Assembly (NCBI RefSeq): GCF_902459465.1
Contig: NC_047067.1
Coordinates: forward strand, 21,947,680 to 22,011,679
Direction of reading: 5' to 3'
Origin: Asterias rubens
Taxonomy: Eukaryota; Echinodermata; Asteroidea; Forcipulatida; Asteriidae
Length of the DNA: 64,000 nucleotides
Within the stretch, counting starts at the first letter, position 1. Every line of letters begins with the position of its first letter. Made by a program: the position numbers and the translations under genes. Shown here in pieces: positions 15,751 through 28,305 of this stretch. Below the pieces are notes generated by a model, which was given only the letters and a program-made list of their open reading frames with translations, ran no database searches and was not told the origin of the DNA.

Positions 15751-16692
15751 CTTGGAGAGTCTATATACATCTGGATTGAGCCAGATGTTTGTTTGATGCT
15801 ATCTCGTCTCCAGTAATTTGTGTTGCTATATCGGTGACTAGGTCATCAAAATGAACGTTACCAATCTAGACTAGGCTGATGAGCTTGTGCAAATTCTTGT
15901 TCATGATGTAGTGATGCATGATAAGAATTTCTTGAAACCATGATTGTCCTTTGCCACAATACTATTTTGAATTTTGCTCAGCTGTGTATGAGAAATGTCT
16001 CTTTGACTTTTGTTAATTCTACCTTCAAATGAAGTCTTTTTATGAAATCAGCTTGTTGAGTGTTCATAAGTGTGATTTAATTATAACCGATTGCACCCTT
16101 TCTTTGATATAACCTGCGAATGCACTGCTCTCTATGAAGTGTACTGCTAAAAACTGACCGAATACCTTTATTGTCGCTATACTTATACCTCTGAAAAACC
16201 CTTAATTAACACCTCATTAGCATCTCATTAGCATCTCATTAGTTTCTTTGCAAAGCTTGAATGGCAAAGATATTTTGTGCTTTTTATCGAACCCTGTAAA
16301 TCGAATAGTATTCGATATGATACTGCACGAGGGCTCCATGGATAATGTAAACAATTTTTTTTTTTTTCACCCAAGTTGCAAGAAGAATGTTATGATCGAG
16401 CCATGTTTCTCTTAGTACAAGGCAAAGACTGACAATAATTATCGATAAACCAATTTTTCCATGTTCTTTTGTCTAAACTTGTTAGAAATTTCCCCGCTAA
16501 TGTTTTTTTTTGGTCTGTATTATATTGAATGTCATTCTAAATATCTCTGTTTTTTGGACAAAATCTCCCTGATTGCAAGATGCAAATGTTTGCGGCTCTT
16601 GTGTTTTGGTACAAGCCATTTCCGATTGCTACAGTTTTTAAAGGGTTAATATCGAACCTTTGGCTGATATAGCAACATGTAAGAGTTGCTCC

Positions 16693-17060
16693 TTAAAGAC
16701 ACTGCACACCTTTGGTAATTGTCGAAGACCAGTCTTCTCACTTGGTGTATCCCAAAGTATGCTTAAAATAACAAATCAGTGAAAATTTGATCTGTTGGTC
16801 GTCGAAATTGCCAGACAATCATGGAAGGAAAACACAAAGTTGTGTGCTTTCATGCTTGATTTCGAGAGCTCACGCCGGTCTCAAAATCAATTTAAATATT
16901 TTATTGAGAAATTACTTCTTTCTCAAAAACTAAGTTACTTCAGAGGGAGCCGTTTCTCACAATGTCTTATACTATCAACAGCTCTCTATTGCTCGTTACC
17001 AAGAAAGTTGTTATGTTAACAATTATTTTGAGTAGTTACCAATTAGTCCAGTGGCTTTAA
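16693..17060 (+). mobile_element. TTAAAGGCA-type MITE, full length
   Basis: It begins TTAAAGACACTGCACACCTT and ends TTAGTCCAGTGGCTTTAA. It contains the family blocks 'gaagaccagtcttctcacttgg' and 'gagggagccgtttctcacaatg'. A half copy is at 17496-17700. Confidence 0.87.
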
Positions 17061-19953
17061 GCAATCATGCCACTGCCTAATAACACACACACACACAAAG
17101 GAAGTAAACTAAAACACCAGCTCATTTATTAAATACATATTTAGACTTCTTTATTTGCAATACAATGACACATTCCATTCACCAAGCTAAAACTCACAAA
17201 ATAATGGGTAGATTCTGTGAAGAAAAAAACAATTAATGAGGAATTAACTTAACAAGAAAGGTGTATTGTGATTGGCTTTAAGTAGTCACATGATTAGAGT
17301 GTACATGTACATACATATGGTAGTAATAGAAGTCAGGGAGCTAGACGCGCTACACTTCATGAAGCAACTACTCTTTCTTGGTGCTTGTTTGTACATTGAC
17401 TTTTCTGTTTGGTCATTGAAAGTACAAATACATCAGTCATTCACTGCGCAAGTTGTTTGTCCGTCAATCTTTCTACTGCATGAATTCACTGCGATTAAAG
17501 GCACTGGGACCTCTTTAGTAATTGTCAAAGACCAGTCTTCTCACTTGGTGTATCCCAACATATCCATAAAATAACAAATCTGTGAAATTTTTACTCAATT
17601 GGTCATCGAAGTTGCAAGAGAATAGTGGAACAAAAAACACTATTGTCACACAAGTTGTGTGCTTTCAGATGCATAATAAAAGGCTTCAGGCCTGAAGTCT
17701 TTTGTTATTTGTTGCATATATGAAGGAAAACAACTTCAAGGAGATGGTCCTGAAAGTGTCTACATAAAACAATTTGTAAGGTGTGTTACTTTTGTCATGA
17801 TATAATGGAATGTTTATTACACTGGACTCATTCCCACTAAGACCTGGGGTTGACCTTTAGATGTGTATCTAAGATGCGTCTCAATCTTTATTGCTAAGCA
17901 AAGTGTGTAGTCACAATAAAGATCACTTTGGCGATAGTGACAACTCCTCTTAATATGAAACATAGATCTTTCTGAAATCCTGCCCAGTTTTGCTCTATCC
18001 AAAAGATTCAACATTTTTCTTTGATCCTATTTTTCATCTCTTCATAAATCCATGTTTTTACAAGTTGAAGAGTTAGGTTTTTATGTACAGCCGCTGGGGG
18101 TCATTGCAATTATCAAGAAATATTTGTAGATACAAAAAGATGTTTACAATATACATTTCTATAAGTTACAAATTGTAGATAGATGAAGATGTGTTTCAGG
18201 TTAAGAAATAAAGGAGATAAATTATTATTTGATCCGATAAAAAAAACAAAAAAACAAAACATACTACAATTTTTACAGGAACCAATCGGAAAAACAAAGA
18301 GGGAATCATTGAAATTTTTTTCTTGAGACATAAATCAAGCCAAAGACTGTAAAAATCAGCACAAACCAATTCTTGGTAACATTGAGGAAAACTTAATCTT
18401 GGTCAAAACTATCACAGCATGTTCTTATAAGAGATTATACGATTCCCCGGTTATTTTCGGCAAAGAAGCAGCCCATTTCACTTTCTTGCATTCTTATTTG
18501 AGAAATTGTACCTCTTCAGATGTAACTGTCTTTCAAATTCTTTTTGCAGCGTGCAAATGAAGTTTAAGTTAATTTATATAACCTTGTATTCAACTATGTA
18601 TTCAACTATGTACTATAACCTTGTATTCAACCTTGTGTAAGGCATTCTTTTCAATCGTGAAAATTTTCGTCAAATTCAGCAGAGCACACACATTTTCTGT
18701 GAAAAGCTGCTGACAATTTGGATGCTGTTTTAGTACATGGTAAAATTGAATGATTATCTTTTTTAATCGCACAACGCCAACAAAATAAGGCTTCAGACAT
18801 TAAGTGAAACAGAATGTCCGAATTGAGTTTCTCCAATTGTGTACGAAATAGAATAACGCAATGTTTAAATTGGCTGCTTATTTGCCTAAAATGACAAAGA
18901 AAATTATCGCTAAATTAAAAATAAATTCTTAAAAACTCTCCCAAACTAATGCTGGATAAATGAAGTAGGAAAAAACACTTAGCTAGAAAACCAGGGTATA
19001 TAGTTCATTTAATTTCATAACGTGTGATTTGACTGTGAAATTTGGCTCTCGAAATCTCATAAATATGTTGCATTCTTCCATTATACCATTGTAAGCTTCT
19101 GCTACAGAAGGGTAAACACAGGAATAATGACCTCCTAATGTATGCATGGAAGGAATGGTGACCTCATTATGTATGCACGGAAAGAATAATGACCTCATAA
19201 TGTATGCATTTATTCAGTGATGTAATGTAAAAGCTCGACTGTAAGGCCCACGCGCATTAAACATTCTGAAATCATCGGATAAACAAAACCTCTGGATTGA
19301 TTGGTGTTGAAGTTTTCAGTAAATTCCTTAGAACTGCTCGAGCAGAAAAAAAAATGCTTAACAACTTTTGCTGATCAAAAATATTACATGGTAGCTTGGC
19401 TGGTAACCCTTTTGCGGTAAGCATAATTTGGTTGTGCTTAGCAACTTCTTTTGCTGATGCAGCTCAATGACATTTGGCTCTGAGGTAACGAGGGGATAGT
19501 TGTGCCTCTTTTATGAAGACCTGAAAAGCCGTCTTTTGTTTTTAAATAAAATCCGACACGTAGATCCTTGTCATTTGATAGTAAGTAACCTTTCATAACG
19601 CCAAAGTGACTGGTGTTATTGGTGGTTTCTCGTTGGTGGTCCGTTAAATTGGGGGGGGGGGGTAGGGAGAGTTGAAGCAACAAAGGTGTGACACTGAACA
19701 CAATGTTCAAGTTCTGGGCATTGAGCTCTAGAGGTAAAAAGCTACAGTTCTTATTCTTGCATTGCTGAAGAGTAGCTGGAGTGAACATAATGAAGTTAAA
19801 CTTAGCTCCTTTGTGATAGAAACAACTGCGCTAAGGCAAAAACAACAGAGAGACACCGAATTTAGTGACACGTGGTGTGCCAGTCAACCAATCAAATGAC
19901 AACGATCTAAGTGCGAGTTCCAACAAAGTTTTAAGTATCGTAAAAGCAGCACC

Positions 19954-22900
19954 TCAACCGAACTGGAACTGGAAACCCCCTGGAAACCCACTATTGTAAT
20001 AGCCGCTGTCCCGATGATGGCCGCCACCCCCTCCGAAAGGGAAGCCGGCAGGATGGCCAAAAAAGCTGGTGAAGATCTGGTTGGGGTCGAAACCTAATAA
20101 GCAAAGAAAATATATAAAAAAATCAGATATATTTTTCAATCTGACAAATTAATTTCATAGTAATTTTTTTTTTATCTACACAAATAAATAGAATGTATTT
20201 GACATTAAAAATATGTCATTAATTTGATTTCAGTAAAAAAAAATATCATCATGCAATAGTTTTGCATAATTGGAAGAGCATGATAGTATATACAAAAATA
20301 GTTTACAAACTTTTCATTATTTACAAATGTTTAAAAAATAGTTTTAAAAACAGGTTTCCCCACCAGATCCTCAGCAGTTTCTAAACCATGAATTTAGATG
20401 AAAGGTGAATGCATGATAGGCTAAATCTATAAGTTCAATAAAACTAGTTTCCAAACTAAGCACAGCCGATCGCAGACACAAAACTGGCTCCACTCTAATG
20501 GAGCTGCGCAAGTAGGAATTCTGCGCATAAAGCCTGGTTCATACTTCCTACGAATGCTTTGTGCCAGGCAAAACTGACGTCACCTCTCTGTTTTTCGCTG
20601 TGAATGTTTCGGACGATAGCTAAACTCTACCGAATTGTTCGTTTGCGAGTTTGTGACGCCATGAAGTATGAACCAAGCTTTGACACGCAGTATTCCGAGG
20701 TAAGCAACACCATAAAGGTGGAAACGGCTCTTTCTTCGGCACAAGGTATCTGGTGATTTTGGTTCTCTTTCTTGAGTTGTTTTTGAGGTTGGATTTTACG
20801 GCCGAGTGGCATCACACCCAGAAGGAGAATTCTGAGTTGCAATCGTCCGCATAAAACAAACTGCTGAAGATATCCCCCGGATCGAAATCTGTAAACACAG
20901 TCACAACAAAAAGTGTTCTTTTATGGAATTGTCCTTTCAGTCTTCATTGGTTTCTGTTACTTTCAGAGTCTGGCTTTCATTTCGTTTCATTTCATTTCTT
21001 AATAATCTGGTTGTGAAACGGAGGATTCTTAGGAAAAAGGAGCTTAATCACTGTACTAGCCAAGAACCCAATGGAGAGAAGACGAGGAAGGAAGTTTCAG
21101 TTTTAGATGTGGGAGAAAAACCCCAGAGTATTATTCCAGAGAAAACCCATGGGTTACCTGACTGCATGGACGTAGTCGGGTAGGGCCTGAAAACCCAATC
21201 CACAAGGTGGGATTTGAATGCTGCCAGCGGCCAGTATTCTCTACTCTTTACAAACACTGGCCTTAGTCTTTGCTCCCAGCAGTACATTCCAATACTTCAA
21301 GCATTCGCTACAAACTCTGGCATGTAAACTACAAATCAACTTCAGGCCTTGGAACGTTGCTCTTCAAGGGGCACAGGAATTTTCCTCTAGTGAAGGGCAC
21401 CATGTAATGAGGAAAATGTAAAAAAGAAGTGGAACTTTGCAGAGGGCACCACAGCAGCAGAGGGCACCACAGCACCACAGGGCACCATGATGATTTCTGT
21501 GGGTGCCAAATGTTATTTTGAGGCCTGCCAACTTACCACTAAAGCCACCGTCCATGTCCTCCAAGTCTTGTCCGCTATCGTATCGCATCTTCTTCTTGGC
21601 GTCCGATAGAACGGAGTACGCCTCGCCGACTTCCTTGAACTTCACTTCCTCAGCTTTCTTGTCTTCCTCCGACTTGCTGGAATGGCGGTCTGTGAACAAC
21701 AGGGATGAGTCCAGATGAAAATGAAAAATCACAGCAAAAGCACAGAGATATCACAATTGCTGTGGGCGCCCTTGGATTATTACGAGGCCTGCGGAAGGAA
21801 TCCACTATTCACGAACATAGAAAGCGTCTTCTCGGCTTACCTGGATGATGGAGCAACGCATGTTTCTTATACGCCTTCTTAATTTCATCTTCGGTGGCGT
21901 TCTTGGTGACCTTCAGGAGCTTGTAGTAATCTTTCCTCTTGCTTTTCTTCAGTTCAAGTTTGGCTTCTTTAAGGAGACTCTGGTTTTCTGGACGGAGTGT
22001 AACAACGATAATAGTAAATAAGGCTAGAAGATTTGCATGGTGGAAAGACAACAAACACAAATAGTTTACGGTGCGATTTTTGCAGTGAAAATTTTTCTGA
22101 CGACAGACAGTGTATACTATCAGAAATGTTGAGTCCCTGTTAAATGCTGTAATTATAGCCAATGAAAGCCAAATTTCTGTAATCTTTTTTTTAAGACAAA
22201 TACAAGAATATATCTATCTATCTTGTATTCTTGGATGCAAGAATCTTTGTACGCTTGGAGGCAAGCTTCTCAAGATGTATCATAGTGCTTGATTTTAGCC
22301 AATAGCCTGGCACACACAAACACTAGAAAACAGTACTGTTGGCAAGTTAACCTTCCTTCTTAGGTAGCATTGCAGAGTCAAAAATCAAAGAGATTTAGAA
22401 CTTTTTAAAGTATCACTTCAGCACAGAAGAAAAGACACACAAAGCAGGCTTGATTACCGTGTACATTCGCAAACCACTTCCACGACAAGTCTACCTGACT
22501 CGTCTGCACAACTCGTCTGCAAGACAACTCTTACTTTCATCATTTCACTCACCTCTTGTTCTATCCATCTGGCTTATCTTCTCATAATCACGTACTGCAT
22601 CCTCGTACTGCTCTGTCTCCATGTAACTGGAAGGATTCAAACCAAAGTGTTGTTTGTTTATTTCTTTGTTGAGATGATCTTCCTGTCAAGGGAACGCGGC
22701 AAACTCCCACAAGGGAATACAAACGCCAAGCTGGCAACAGCCAATCTCTCTCATATAAAAGTCAATGATTATGAAGTGCACAAATCAAGATCTTGTGATA
22801 GAAGACAATACTTAATAATAGTAATAATAACACACGGAGTCCCAATGCGCTGTACAAAGTCAAAACAGATAAACAAACAAAATTAGATAGACTTTAACAA

Positions 22901-25900
22901 GTGAGTTTTGAGAAGGCGTTTGAATAAATCCAGAGTTTGTGCGTCTTTGATGTTACGGGGGAGTTTGTTCCAAAGAGTAGAAGACGTGGAAAATGCACAT
23001 TGGCCGTAAGACTTCGTTGAGGCCGATGAACATCTAGTTATTGTAAAATAAGTAGTTAGCTTGGGGCATTCGAACCCATAACCTTGTAGTTTGCACGTAC
23101 TATGACTTATGAGGCATCCTTGGTTTCAATACCACAAATATACAATAATTTAAAAAGCACTCATAGTTTTGTTCTACAAGGTATGCAGAGCTATTCCCGG
23201 AATATCAGACCCATTCACAAGGTGTCGTTGGTTTCAAACTCACCATTTTGCTCGCCTCATAAATGCCTTGAGATACTCTGGGTCTAATTCTAGTGCCTTG
23301 GTACAGTCCTCGATCGCTTGATCCAACTTTTTGAGCTGCAAGTGAAGATCAAATAACCAATGTTAACAAAAAAGTCAAAATCCTTTAAATTAAACAATAT
23401 ATGCTGTTGGATTTTGAATGGTTCATGCTGGTTTGGGGTTCAGTCCTCAGTCCGAATCAAACAAAACATGCTATTGGATTTTGAAAGAATATTGCATGGT
23501 TTTTTACCCTTACACCGATGTGCATAAGCATTGTATACTCAATACTTTATCCCTCAACTTTTCTTCTTTATCCCCGATGCAATATTTCACATCTAAAGAC
23601 CGTATTTGATAATTCCATTTTTTTGCTATGAAAGTCCCCATCTTTCAACCCGTATGTACGCATACTCGCACGCACACCCGCACAGACGCCATGTTGTAGG
23701 GCAGATATTTGAACAGTGACGTCTTTTTCAATACAGTCTATTGGATTCTAAAAGTTTGAGGGTAACTAGGGTCCGCTAAGTTTCAGAGCTGAACATTCTT
23801 ACCTTTGCGCAGACCGTTGCCCGATTGCAGTAGATTTTAGCATTTGTGTTGACGTTGAGCAGGTCCACCGCCAGGGCTTGTGTGTAAAGTTCATACGCCT
23901 CTTGGTACTTCCCGCCTTTAAATGTTTCGTTACCTTCCTCCTTTATAGATTTTAATAGTTTACATTTCTGTAGATAGAGAGAGAGAATTTGAACAAAAAA
24001 ACAGGAAAGAGTTAATAACTGATTCTGCACACAAATATCTGTATGTATAGACAAAATTTAGCATTCAAGAAAGACCTTTTTTAAACAACTTGTAAGGTTT
24101 GGAAACTTATTTTACCATTCACTCAAATCAAACAAAATATTGGAACAACTTGTGAACAACTTGTCCCTGTATATAACTCGCATAATTTCTAATGTCCATA
24201 TAGGCCTTGAATTTCGACCTTAAAAAGGGCACAGCAATTTCCCTCTGATAAGGGGCACTTCTATGAGGAAAATGTATTGGAGCTTTTCAAAGGGCACCAC
24301 AGCAAAAGCACAGGGCATCATGGCAATCGCTGTGGGTGGGTTGTTTCGGGGCCTGTCTTAAGATCATAGACCTTTATTAGGGAAGGGGGTCAGGGTGGGT
24401 TAGTTTGAGGCCTGTCTCTACCCCCTCACCTTGAGAGCGACTCGAGCTTCGGAATGATCGGGGGCAAGTCTGAGCGTCTGCTGGAAGTGTTGTATCGCCT
24501 TGTCCATGATGTCCTGGTAGTACAAGCAAAGCCCCCTCACAAAAATAGCGTCGGCGTTCAGAGATTCTCGCACTAAAATGGCACTAGGGTCAAATCAAGT
24601 AGATGATACTGAATGGTTAGACAGTAGGAGGGTTAATGGTAAACATTGAGTCTTTAGCAAGGAGGATGTTCTCCAGCCCAAATTTGCTTGCAATTACACA
24701 GCTAACCGTGAAAGTTGGTTCTAAAGCTCCTAAGCACACAAAGTCGGTGAAATGAGATTAAATAACATTTTTAAAAAGAGTCTTCAAGATAAACAAAAAG
24801 AAGGCAAGCCCAAAGCTTACTTGATAGATTGCGATGCTTCTGAAAACCTCCTCATCTTGGCTAGAGCCTCGGCTCTCTTGACCTTGAACTTGGTACTCGC
24901 CGGGGAGTGTTCTATGGCTCGGTCCATGAGATAAACGACCTTTCGGAAATCTCCAGATTCAAAGGCTTTATCACTATCCTTGTCGTGGTGCTGTACCAAT
25001 TTAGCCGCCCGTAACTGCGGAAGAAAACACACCAGACAAATAAAGTTACGTTAGATTCACAAATTTCCTGACATAAAGCAAAATCTTGTTTCTATTTGAG
25101 AGTGTCTTTGCAGGTATAAATTAGCCAAGGATTAAATTTAGAAGGACAGACCAATCTACTGCAGATGTCCTGTACTTAAGTTTTCCTCCATTACTGGGGC
25201 ACTAATAAAGCCGGGGCGCAATACTGGGGGCTGCGCTTATAGCGCAGCATTTGTTTTTCTGTATGCATCACAGCCATCTGTAACCAATCATATCAGTCCA
25301 GCCCCGGCATAAATGCGTTATCAACCCATACAGGACATATGAAATTGACCTACAGAGGTCAAGGCCTCCATTGCCCCCGGTCTTTGCCTCGGTGCCCCTT
25401 CAAAAGTTTCCCAATGACTTTTAGATCTTCAAATGGAAGAGCCTTTTGCAAATTCCTGACCTATTACAATTAAATACACTTCAATTCACCTCAACAGAAC
25501 TCAATTTTTTTTTACATTTAACCGTGACAATACACAAACACGTATGCATCTCTAAATTTTACTTTTCCCAATAAGAGATAACCCAATTATTGTTGGTTAA
25601 ACAAAATGAATAAAATATCAAAATGATAATTACAGCGTAAAGCAACATATTTACCTCTGATTGCGCTAGTTTATTATGTGGATCTAACTCTATGACTCTG
25701 TTGAGTGAACGAACAGACGCATCCCCAAAACCCAACGCTAAGTGACATTTTGCCTCTCTCAGATATGCCTGCAAAAAAAGAGAACAAGAACTAAGACATG
25801 TAAGAGAAGATTTATCCCTTGAATCCGCACGTTTCACCGTGTCATGACATGTGTTTAAAATAAATCCGTAATTCTCGATATCAAGAATTGATATTGTTTT

Positions 25901-28305
25901 ACTGTTTTCTCAAAAAGTAAATAATTTCATGGAATTTCAAGAGAAGTCTTTCACCACTACCTTCTGTAAACCCTGTAAGTTATTTGTAAATCTGTGAACT
26001 TTTTTTTTTTTCTGTACCGAAAGGGTCCAATGGCTTTAAGGTATTACACAATCAGGAATAGCCGTTTGTAGAAAAACTCAAGACCACCAGTTTTGTCAGG
26101 TCATGCGCGATTCTAGTCTAGTCTGGCCCGTAGTCTAGTGTTACTACTTAGTGTATTTGTATGTATTTAAGAATTTTCTATCTTCACCTTTCAAAGGCTC
26201 ATACTTTTTTCAAAACTTAATATTTAACTCTTATACGTTGGTATACCTTTACGAGTGTACTGTCGATTCCTATTGCTCGCTGGACGTCTTCAAGACCCTT
26301 CTGGTATTTATCAAGCATTATAAAAGCGGCTGCTCGGTTGTTGTAATAATTCGGTGAAGTCGGACACATATCTAGAGGGACCAAAATGCGTAAAACAACA
26401 TTGGTTAATAATTTGGAAAAAAGAACGAAGATGGTGACAGACAAAAGCACAGATGAGGTGTGTGAAATTAATACAATCAACATTGTTGCTAACCAGCGAC
26501 AAAAATAGTTAAAAGAAAAAAGAATTTTGCTTATTCAAGCTCTGCAGCCGTCCTCACGCCGTGCATTAAATCAAAGACGATAATACATCAATGCTTCTTT
26601 TTTTTTTATTATTTTAAATTTGTGATTTAGCACATGCTTTTGAATTTTCATCTCGATATTTACACATTCAATTTCCTCTGTGGTTTATAACTTGAGCTTA
26701 GAACTGTTTTTATGGGATTTGTTTCAATATGTTCAGAACAACAATGAGTCTCTTGAAGATGGAGGATCCAGTAGGATTGAGGACTGGAAACCCAAATAAA
26801 AAGTACTTCTCACTCAACCAGGCATTCCAATCTAAAGCCTGGTTCAAGATTCCTACGAATGCAAAGTGATTTTTGACGTCACATGACTGTTTTCACAGCG
26901 AATGTTTCGCAGGAGTTGAACCCAGTTCAACTGTTGTGAGATATTCATTGCGAATTGTGTCGCCAAATTGTGTAACAAATTCGCTGGAAGTATGAACAGG
27001 GCTTTATCCAAGTCCAAACATATTGGTGTAAAGTGACATTAGAAGTGAGGACAGTGGAGGATTGAGGTACTAAGCAAGTAGGCTTAGGGAATAACTGGTT
27101 AATGCAACATGCAGAACCATTAATTTCACACAACAATTGACATAACCTACGAACCAATTGCTTCTGTGTATAGTTGGATGGCTTTTGTGTAGTCTTTGTT
27201 TTTATAGCAAATATTGCCTTCACTTTTCTTCGCCTCTGCAACGCTGAAAGGTAAATAAATATTACAAACAATCAATCACTTATTAGTCATCTCTATAAGT
27301 TGGGAGGATGTAGACCCAGTGTAGGCAGTAACTGGGGCGCTGTACTCAACATTTTGAAAAACAGACAACAACGTCCAACTTACTGGGTCTACTGTTTTGG
27401 TAGGTTGACATCAAATATAATGTAAAATAGAATTCCAGATTCCCTTACCCATGGACTCCACAGTCTCTGTTTGGACTGAAAGTATAACGAGTGAAGGCAC
27501 TTCTTTATTCATAAACACGGGATGGCATGAATGGGGGAGGGGTTGCGTATAGTTTCGTCTCGATAGTAACCCTCCTCCTGACCCAGCAGACAGCGAAGGG
27601 TTACGATTAATCGCAACCTAGGTATTAATATATTATTAGGTTGCGTAGAGCTTAACAAATTACTGTCCCCCACGCATGCCATATATGCCCAGCAGAGATT
27701 TTGTCCCCCAACTCCCTCCCCCACACCCACCCAATACCACAAGGGATAATCTTCCTCACATCGGCACCATATTGTATTGATGTATTGTATATTGATAATG
27801 GCAAACTGAAACTCTTTTTGACAGCAGGGGATAACTTTCCGTATGGCGCCACCACTTGTTCACTCATTTTTACAAAAAGGGATATATCAATCAGGTAAAT
27901 TAGATACTATATTATTTTATTTCGAATGAAAAAGTGGTGGCGCTATACGGAAACTTTTCCGATTTCTCAGTGGTACCGGCCGATATTGCATATAATTATC
28001 AAAGTTTATTCTATGAATATGATGAATAAACTTGTGACTCGCACATAATCACATGCTGCTTGCTTTTATAAATCACACACAGAGACAGCGAGTAGTACGA
28101 CGTACGTAGACACACACAGGTAAAGTAATGGATGAAACAAAATTACGGAAACAGGCCCATGTTTCATCAAAAATCCCCACGAATTTCTTAAATAGTTTCC
28201 ACTGAAAAACATGCCAAATGAATCTACACTAATATTGGTAAAATTGTACAGTGATTGAACTTACTCTTCATTTGTCTCCATGTTATTATCGGCAGAATTT
28301 TCCAT
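19954..28305 (-). CDS. DNAJC7: DNAJC7: TPR-repeat, J-domain co-chaperone (complete, 12 coding exons)
   Basis: Cytosolic co-chaperone whose TPR domains bind HSP70 and HSP90 and whose J domain stimulates the HSP70 ATPase. Exons on the minus strand: 28265-28305 (ATG), 27155-27243, 26247-26371, 25655-25768, 24821-25014, 24430-24583, 23803-23967, 23244-23335, 22553-22626, 21841-21987, 21537-21689, 19954-20093 (stop). All phases agree and give 495 residues; human DNAJC7 has 494. TPR motifs fill roughly residues 15-350 (for example [20 protein letters not shown], and [20 protein letters not shown] near residue 250). The J domain is about 365-435, with [26 protein letters not shown] and HPD at 397-399; the HPD aspartate codon is split by an intron. 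The C-terminus has the FDPNQIF motif, a Gly-rich stretch and FQFQFG. The donor after exon 2 is GTTCGT, weaker than the others, but both frame and homology require it. A second version of the last exon lies at 20812-20888. Confidence 0.96.
20528..20691 (+). mobile_element. Inverted-repeat MITE, family 'AAGCCTGGTTCATACTTCC' (copy 1)
   Basis: It starts AAAGCCTGGTTCATACTTCC and ends with the inverted form (GAAGTATGAACCAAGCTTT). Similar elements are at 26833-27006, 37093-37267, 39823-40010 and 42609-42754. It lies in the last DNAJC7 intron, between the two alternative last exons. Confidence 0.75.
20812..20888 (-). CDS. DNAJC7: Alternative last exon of DNAJC7
   Basis: Between exon 11 and the standard last exon, a consensus acceptor (TGTTTACAG) precedes 77 nt in the correct phase (it completes the split codon left by exon 11). 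It encodes 24 residues starting [12 protein letters not shown] and ending SFWV, then TGA at 20812-20814. Its start matches the standard last exon, [12 protein letters not shown], in protein and in DNA, so the two exons are homologous. Use of this exon would replace the Gly-rich, FQFG-ending tail with a short acidic tail, giving a protein of about 473 residues. It could be a real alternative terminal exon or a decaying duplicate; the intact splice site, phase and frame favour the former. No transcript evidence is available here. Confidence 0.7.
26833..27006 (+). mobile_element. Inverted-repeat MITE, same family (copy 2)
   Basis: Termini are TAAAGCCTGGTTCAAGATTC and GAAGTATGAACAGGGCTTTA. It is in a DNAJC7 intron and has no coding capacity. 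Confidence 0.75.
27830..27960 (+). mobile_element. 131-bp MITE with long inverted ends (copy 1)
   Basis: The termini are inverted copies containing TTTCCGTATGGCGCCACCAC. A second copy of identical length lies at 36311-36441 and differs at about seven positions by my count. This copy is in DNAJC7 intron 1 and I see no clear target-site duplication around it. Confidence 0.85.

Larger units (their letters stand above)
8633..19953. other. 3' flank of UBE2E and intergenic region: repeats, no supported gene
   Basis: The UBE2E 3' UTR starts at 8633. Where it ends is unclear: AATAAA motifs occur at 12266-12271 and 14563-14568, and a Pumilio-type TGTACATA lies at 11449-11456. For DNAJC7 on the other strand, AATAAA motifs occur at 17150-17155 and 17125-17130, so its 3' UTR may reach about 17.1 kb. 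The rest is SINEs and inverted-repeat elements. The longest open frame (minus, 11507-12178) looks like a chance ORF. Confidence 0.5.
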
